Shown in pieces: positions 60,950-64,000 of a DNA stretch of 64,000 nt. Made by a program: the position numbers and the translations under genes. Each line of letters starts with the position of its first letter. Within the stretch, counting starts at the first letter, position 1. A model generated the notes under the pieces. The model was not told the origin of the DNA. It made no database searches and saw nothing but the letters and a program-made list of their open reading frames with translations. Source of the stretch: an uncultured Muribaculaceae bacterium (GTDB taxonomy: Bacteria; Bacteroidota; Bacteroidia; Bacteroidales; Muribaculaceae); assembly GCA_910586565.1 (NCBI GenBank), contig CAJUIT010000016.1, forward strand, positions 1 to 64,000, read 5' to 3'.

Positions 60950-63900
60950 TCAATAATTGAAGGAGATGCCCACGTTGAATGTGCGCGACTGGGGGAAGCT
61001 CGAGTAGTCGATGCCGTCGATGCCCACTTCGGGGTCAAGTCCCTTGTAGCCTGTGATAGTGGCCACATTCTCACACGAGAAGATTACGCGCGCCTGCTCG
61101 AAGCCAATCGGTTTGAGCCATTTGTCGGGGAGGTTGTAGGCGAGGGTGATGTTTTTGAGACGCAGATAGGAGCCGTTCTCAACCCATCGGTCGCTGATGC
61201 GGTTGTTGCCGTTGGGGTCGGCCCACACAGCGCGTGGCATGGAGTTGGAGGTGCCGGGGGCGGTCCAGCGGTCGGCTGTGGTGGCAAACTGGTTGTAGGC
61301 TGCCGACATGCTTTCCATCACCGAGCGTGTGCGGTTGTAGATTTTGTTGCCGGCAACACCCTGCAGGAACACCGACAGCTCGAAGCCTTTGTAGGTGAAC
61401 TTGTTGTTCATCGAGAAGAGCCATGTGGGGTTGGGGTTGCCGATAACGGTGCGGTCGTCGTCGTTGATAACGCCGTCGTTGTTGAGGTCGCGGAAACGGA
61501 TGTCGCCGGGTTCGGCACCGGGTTGAACGGCGTGAGCTTTAACCTCGTCGGCGGTTTGGAAAATGCCGTCGGTCACGTAGCCGTAGAACACGTTGATGGG
61601 GTAGTCGGCGGCCAGCATAGTGGCGTAGGCTCCGCCAAACTGATTGCGCCACAGGGGGGTGTCGCTGTTGAGGTCCTTGATTTTGTTTTTGTTGTAGGTT
61701 ACCGAGAGGTTGGTTTCCCAGCCGAATTCGCCTGTGAGGTTGATTGAGTTGGCGGTGAGTTCCCAACCGATGTTGCGTACTTTGCCGGCGTTGGTGTAGG
61801 TGTCGAAGGTGTCCTCAAAACCGGTGGTGATGGGGAACGCAGCCTTCACAAGCATGGCGTTGGTGTTTTTGATGTAGCCGTCGAGGCTCACGTTGAGGCG
61901 CGAGTTGAACAGCGACACGTCAACACCGGCGTTGAACTGCTCGATTTCCTCCCAGTGGATTGCCGAGTTGGCGAGCACCTGCGAATAGAGAGCCGACTGC
62001 TCGGCGTTTTCGAGTGTGGTGCCGAAGGGGTAGAGGAGGGTTACGAGGGTTTGGATGTGGTCGTAGTTGCCAACCGAAGCCTGGCTGCCGGTTTTTCCGT
62101 AGCCCAGACGGAGCTTGAGGTCGTTTACAACCTTATCCTGCGGGAAGAAGTCCTCGCCAGAGATGCGCCATGCAGCCGATGCCGAGGGGAAGGTGCCCCA
62201 GCGGTGTTTGGGACCGAAACGGCTTGAACCGTCGCGGCGGATGGTGGCGGTGAGGAAGTATTTGTCGTCGTAGGAGTAGTTGGCACGGGCCATGTAGGAG
62301 AGGAGTGCCCATTCGCTCTGCGAGCCGGCGAGGTCGTTGATTTTCTCGCCGTTCTCGAGCTGGTGAACGTTGTCGAAGAGGAAGCCGTTCATCTGGCCGC
62401 TCATCCAGTAGGCGTGGTTCCACTGTGCCGACATACCGGCCATAACGTTGAGCGAGTGCTTCTTTGCGAAAGTGTAGTCGAATGTGAAGTAGTTATCCCA
62501 CAGGTAGGTGAAGTTGCGGTTCGACGACTGGTATTGCGAGCTTTCCTCAACGGGGGTGGGCTTCCAGTTATATTTGGGGGTGAAAGCTTCGTCGAAGAAG
62601 AATTTGCCGTCGAAGCCGAAGAGCGAGCGGAACTGCAGCCATGAGGTGAGGGTGATGTCGGCTGCCACGTTGCCAAGCAGGTTGTAGCCGTGGGTTGAGC
62701 TGCGGTTCATGTCGTTGGTGCCGACAGGGTTGCGCACGCTGCCAAACCACTCGGAATTGCCCGAGGGGCCGCTCCATTCGCCGTCGTCGGTTTTGACGGG
62801 GAGCATGGGAAGTGCCTGCATTGCATCCCACATGCTGTAGGAGCCCGATTTCTTTATGTCGGCGCTGAAAAGCAGGTTGTTTGAGAGCTTAAGCCAGCTT
62901 TTGAGCTTCACGTCGTTGTTGCTCTGGATGGTGAAACGGCGGTAGTTGACGTTGCGCACGATGCCGCTTTGGTCGAGGAAGCCGGCCGAGAAGTAGTAGT
63001 GGGCTTTGTCGTTGCCGCCCGAGTAGCTGATGTTGTAGTTCTGCATCACGCCGGTCTGCAGCAGTTCGTCGACCCAGTTGGTTGTTGAGGTGAGCAGCGA
63101 GGGATCGGCCCAGTCGGGGTTGGGGTTGTGGCCGGCCTGGGTGAGCATGTCGTTGCTGAGGGCGGCGTAGCCTGCCGAGTCGAGCATTTTCATTTTCTTG
63201 GATGCGTTGGAGAAGGCGGCGTTGACCGATACCGACAGGCGCGAGGTTCCGCTCACACCTTTGCGGGTGGTAATCATAACCACGCCGTTGGCACCGCGCG
63301 AGCCGTAGATGGCGGTGGCCGATGCATCCTTGAGAACGTCGAGGCGTTCGATATCCTGGGGGTTGATGTTGTTGAGACCGAGGTCGGTGGGCACACCGTC
63401 GATTACAACGAGGGGGTCGCAGTTGTTGATGGAGCCCAGACCGCGCACTTTGATGCTTACGTTGTCGCCGGGCTTGTTGCCGCCAACGATGTTCACACCG
63501 GCGATTTTGCCCTGGATGGCCTGGCCAACGTTGTTGACGGGCACCTCCTTGATGTCTTTGGCGCCGAGCGAACCTACAGCACCGGTGAGGTCGCTTTTCT
63601 TGAGTGTGCCGTAGCCGATAACCACAACTTCGTCGAGCATGGCCGAGTTTTCTTCAAGAACAACGTTGATGGTGTTGCGCCCTTCAACGGCGATGTTTTT
63701 TGTTTCATATCCTATATAGGAGAAACGGAGGGTTGCGAGGGGATTGGCCTGGATGGTGTAGTTGCCATCAATGTCGGTGGCGGTTCCTGTGCCTGTGTCG
63801 GCGGCGATGACGTTAGCGCCGATGATGGGTTCGCCGTCGGTGCCGGTCACGCAGCCCGACACCGTGATTGTTTGCTGCGCCACGGCTGCGGGTGTCATGG

Positions 63901-63961
63901 CAAGCAGCATCAAAAGCAGAAACAATGGCCTGAATATGGCCTTGGCTTTTGGTTGTCTCAT
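60950..63961 (-). CDS. SusC-like TonB-dependent glycan transporter
   Basis: A 1003-residue outer-membrane importer with signal peptide (about 1-28). A carboxypeptidase-D-regulatory-like domain covers about 30-110 (ITVSGCVTGTDGEPIIGANV). The plug at about 115-235 has the SusC signature YGSRGANGVVMITTRKG. The barrel ends FNVGISFNY. It forms a pair with the SusD-like protein to import oligosaccharides made at the surface. It is the first gene of this PUL visible here. Its promoter and any SusR or ECF-sigma regulator lie beyond position 64000. The 39 bases after its start hold no promoter consensus. Confidence 0.96.
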   Translation of the reverse strand: MRQPKAKAIFRPLFLLLMLLAMTPAAVAQQTITVSGCVTGTDGEPIIGANVIAADTGTGTATDIDGNYTIQANPLATLRFSYIGYETKNIAVEGRNTINVVLEENSAMLDEVVVIGYGTLKKSDLTGAVGSLGAKDIKEVPVNNVGQAIQGKIAGVNIVGGNKPGDNVSIKVRGLGSINNCDPLVVIDGVPTDLGLNNINPQDIERLDVLKDASATAIYGSRGANGVVMITTRKGVSGTSRLSVSVNAAFSNASKKMKMLDSAGYAALSNDMLTQAGHNPNPDWADPSLLTSTTNWVDELLQTGVMQNYNISYSGGNDKAHYYFSAGFLDQSGIVRNVNYRRFTIQSNNDVKLKSWLKLSNNLLFSADIKKSGSYSMWDAMQALPMLPVKTDDGEWSGPSGNSEWFGSVRNPVGTNDMNRSSTHGYNLLGNVAADITLTSWLQFRSLFGFDGKFFFDEAFTPKYNWKPTPVEESSQYQSSNRNFTYLWDNYFTFDYTFAKKHSLNVMAGMSAQWNHAYWMSGQMNGFLFDNVHQLENGEKINDLAGSQSEWALLSYMARANYSYDDKYFLTATIRRDGSSRFGPKHRWGTFPSASAAWRISGEDFFPQDKVVNDLKLRLGYGKTGSQASVGNYDHIQTLVTLLYPFGTTLENAEQSALYSQVLANSAIHWEEIEQFNAGVDVSLFNSRLNVSLDGYIKNTNAMLVKAAFPITTGFEDTFDTYTNAGKVRNIGWELTANSINLTGEFGWETNLSVTYNKNKIKDLNSDTPLWRNQFGGAYATMLAADYPINVFYGYVTDGIFQTADEVKAHAVQPGAEPGDIRFRDLNNDGVINDDDRTVIGNPNPTWLFSMNNKFTYKGFELSVFLQGVAGNKIYNRTRSVMESMSAAYNQFATTADRWTAPGTSNSMPRAVWADPNGNNRISDRWVENGSYLRLKNITLAYNLPDKWLKPIGFEQARVIFSCENVATITGYKGLDPEVGIDGIDYSSFPQSRTFNVGISFNY

Positions 63962-64000
63962 GATGAATTAGGTTTAGGGTTATAGTTTGTGTTGTAGTTT

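Overview
The window looks like chromosome of a gut Bacteroidales, most likely a Muribaculaceae-type (S24-7) member. The evidence is a SusC/SusD polysaccharide-utilisation locus, many lipoproteins with acidic residues after the lipobox cysteine, DUF5689, DUF2851, DUF3256 and DUF6492 families, menaquinone biosynthesis, and about a dozen promoters of the Bacteroidota type (-7 TAnnTTTG, often with TTG about 20 bases upstream). The taxon is inferred from gene content, not from a marker search. No rRNA, tRNA, CRISPR array or intact insertion sequence was seen.

Layout. 0-9 kb: DUF2851 gene, then the leftward operon rimP-nusA-infB-folK, an ion-channel gene and a small membrane protein. 9-11.3 kb: rsmA (ksgA) and mgtE, leftward. 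11.5-21.5 kb: an exopolysaccharide locus (Wza-like lipoprotein, Wzc-like chain-length kinase, Wzy-like polymerase, Wzx flippase, DUF6492 protein, hexapeptide acyltransferase, GT4, and a convergent GT2), AT-richer in the wzy-wzx part. 21.7-32.8 kb: leftward housekeeping genes (SGNH hydrolase, yidC, pyrG, ribH, a single-domain sugar-phosphate isomerase, thioesterase, DUF721, recF, menA, a WalJ-like metallo-hydrolase, an RsmI-like methylase). 33-42.5 kb: a leftward secreted set (metallophosphoesterase, TonB-dependent receptor, two paralogous DUF5689 lipoproteins, and a separately transcribed secreted protein). 42.6-46.5 kb: rightward small protein, cyclophilin, M16 peptidase and an unknown protein. 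47-51.2 kb: leftward DEAD helicase, DUF3256, xseA, xseB. 51.5-53.6 kb: rightward HAD phosphatase and histidine kinase. 53.7-64 kb: a leftward PUL (susC, susD, susE-like, GH66, GH97) whose enzymes point to dextran (alpha-1,6-glucan).

The most unusual feature is in the gaps. Ten copies of a 20-bp palindrome (consensus AGCCGCCATATATGGCGGCT) with conserved flanks occur together with short low-complexity modules. These modules are a CTTTAAGG-type tandem, an A-rich CTAAAAAC module, a GTCTTTTTGTCTTTCGTC module, a GAAGTCA module and a GCGGATTAC module. In front of genes they keep one order and one polarity and end within about 0-25 bases of the start codon. Three more pairs of palindromes face each other and form about 40-bp terminal inverted repeats, like small MITEs. 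I read this as a modular, duplicating intercistronic cassette that supplies 5' untranslated regions. That role is inference.
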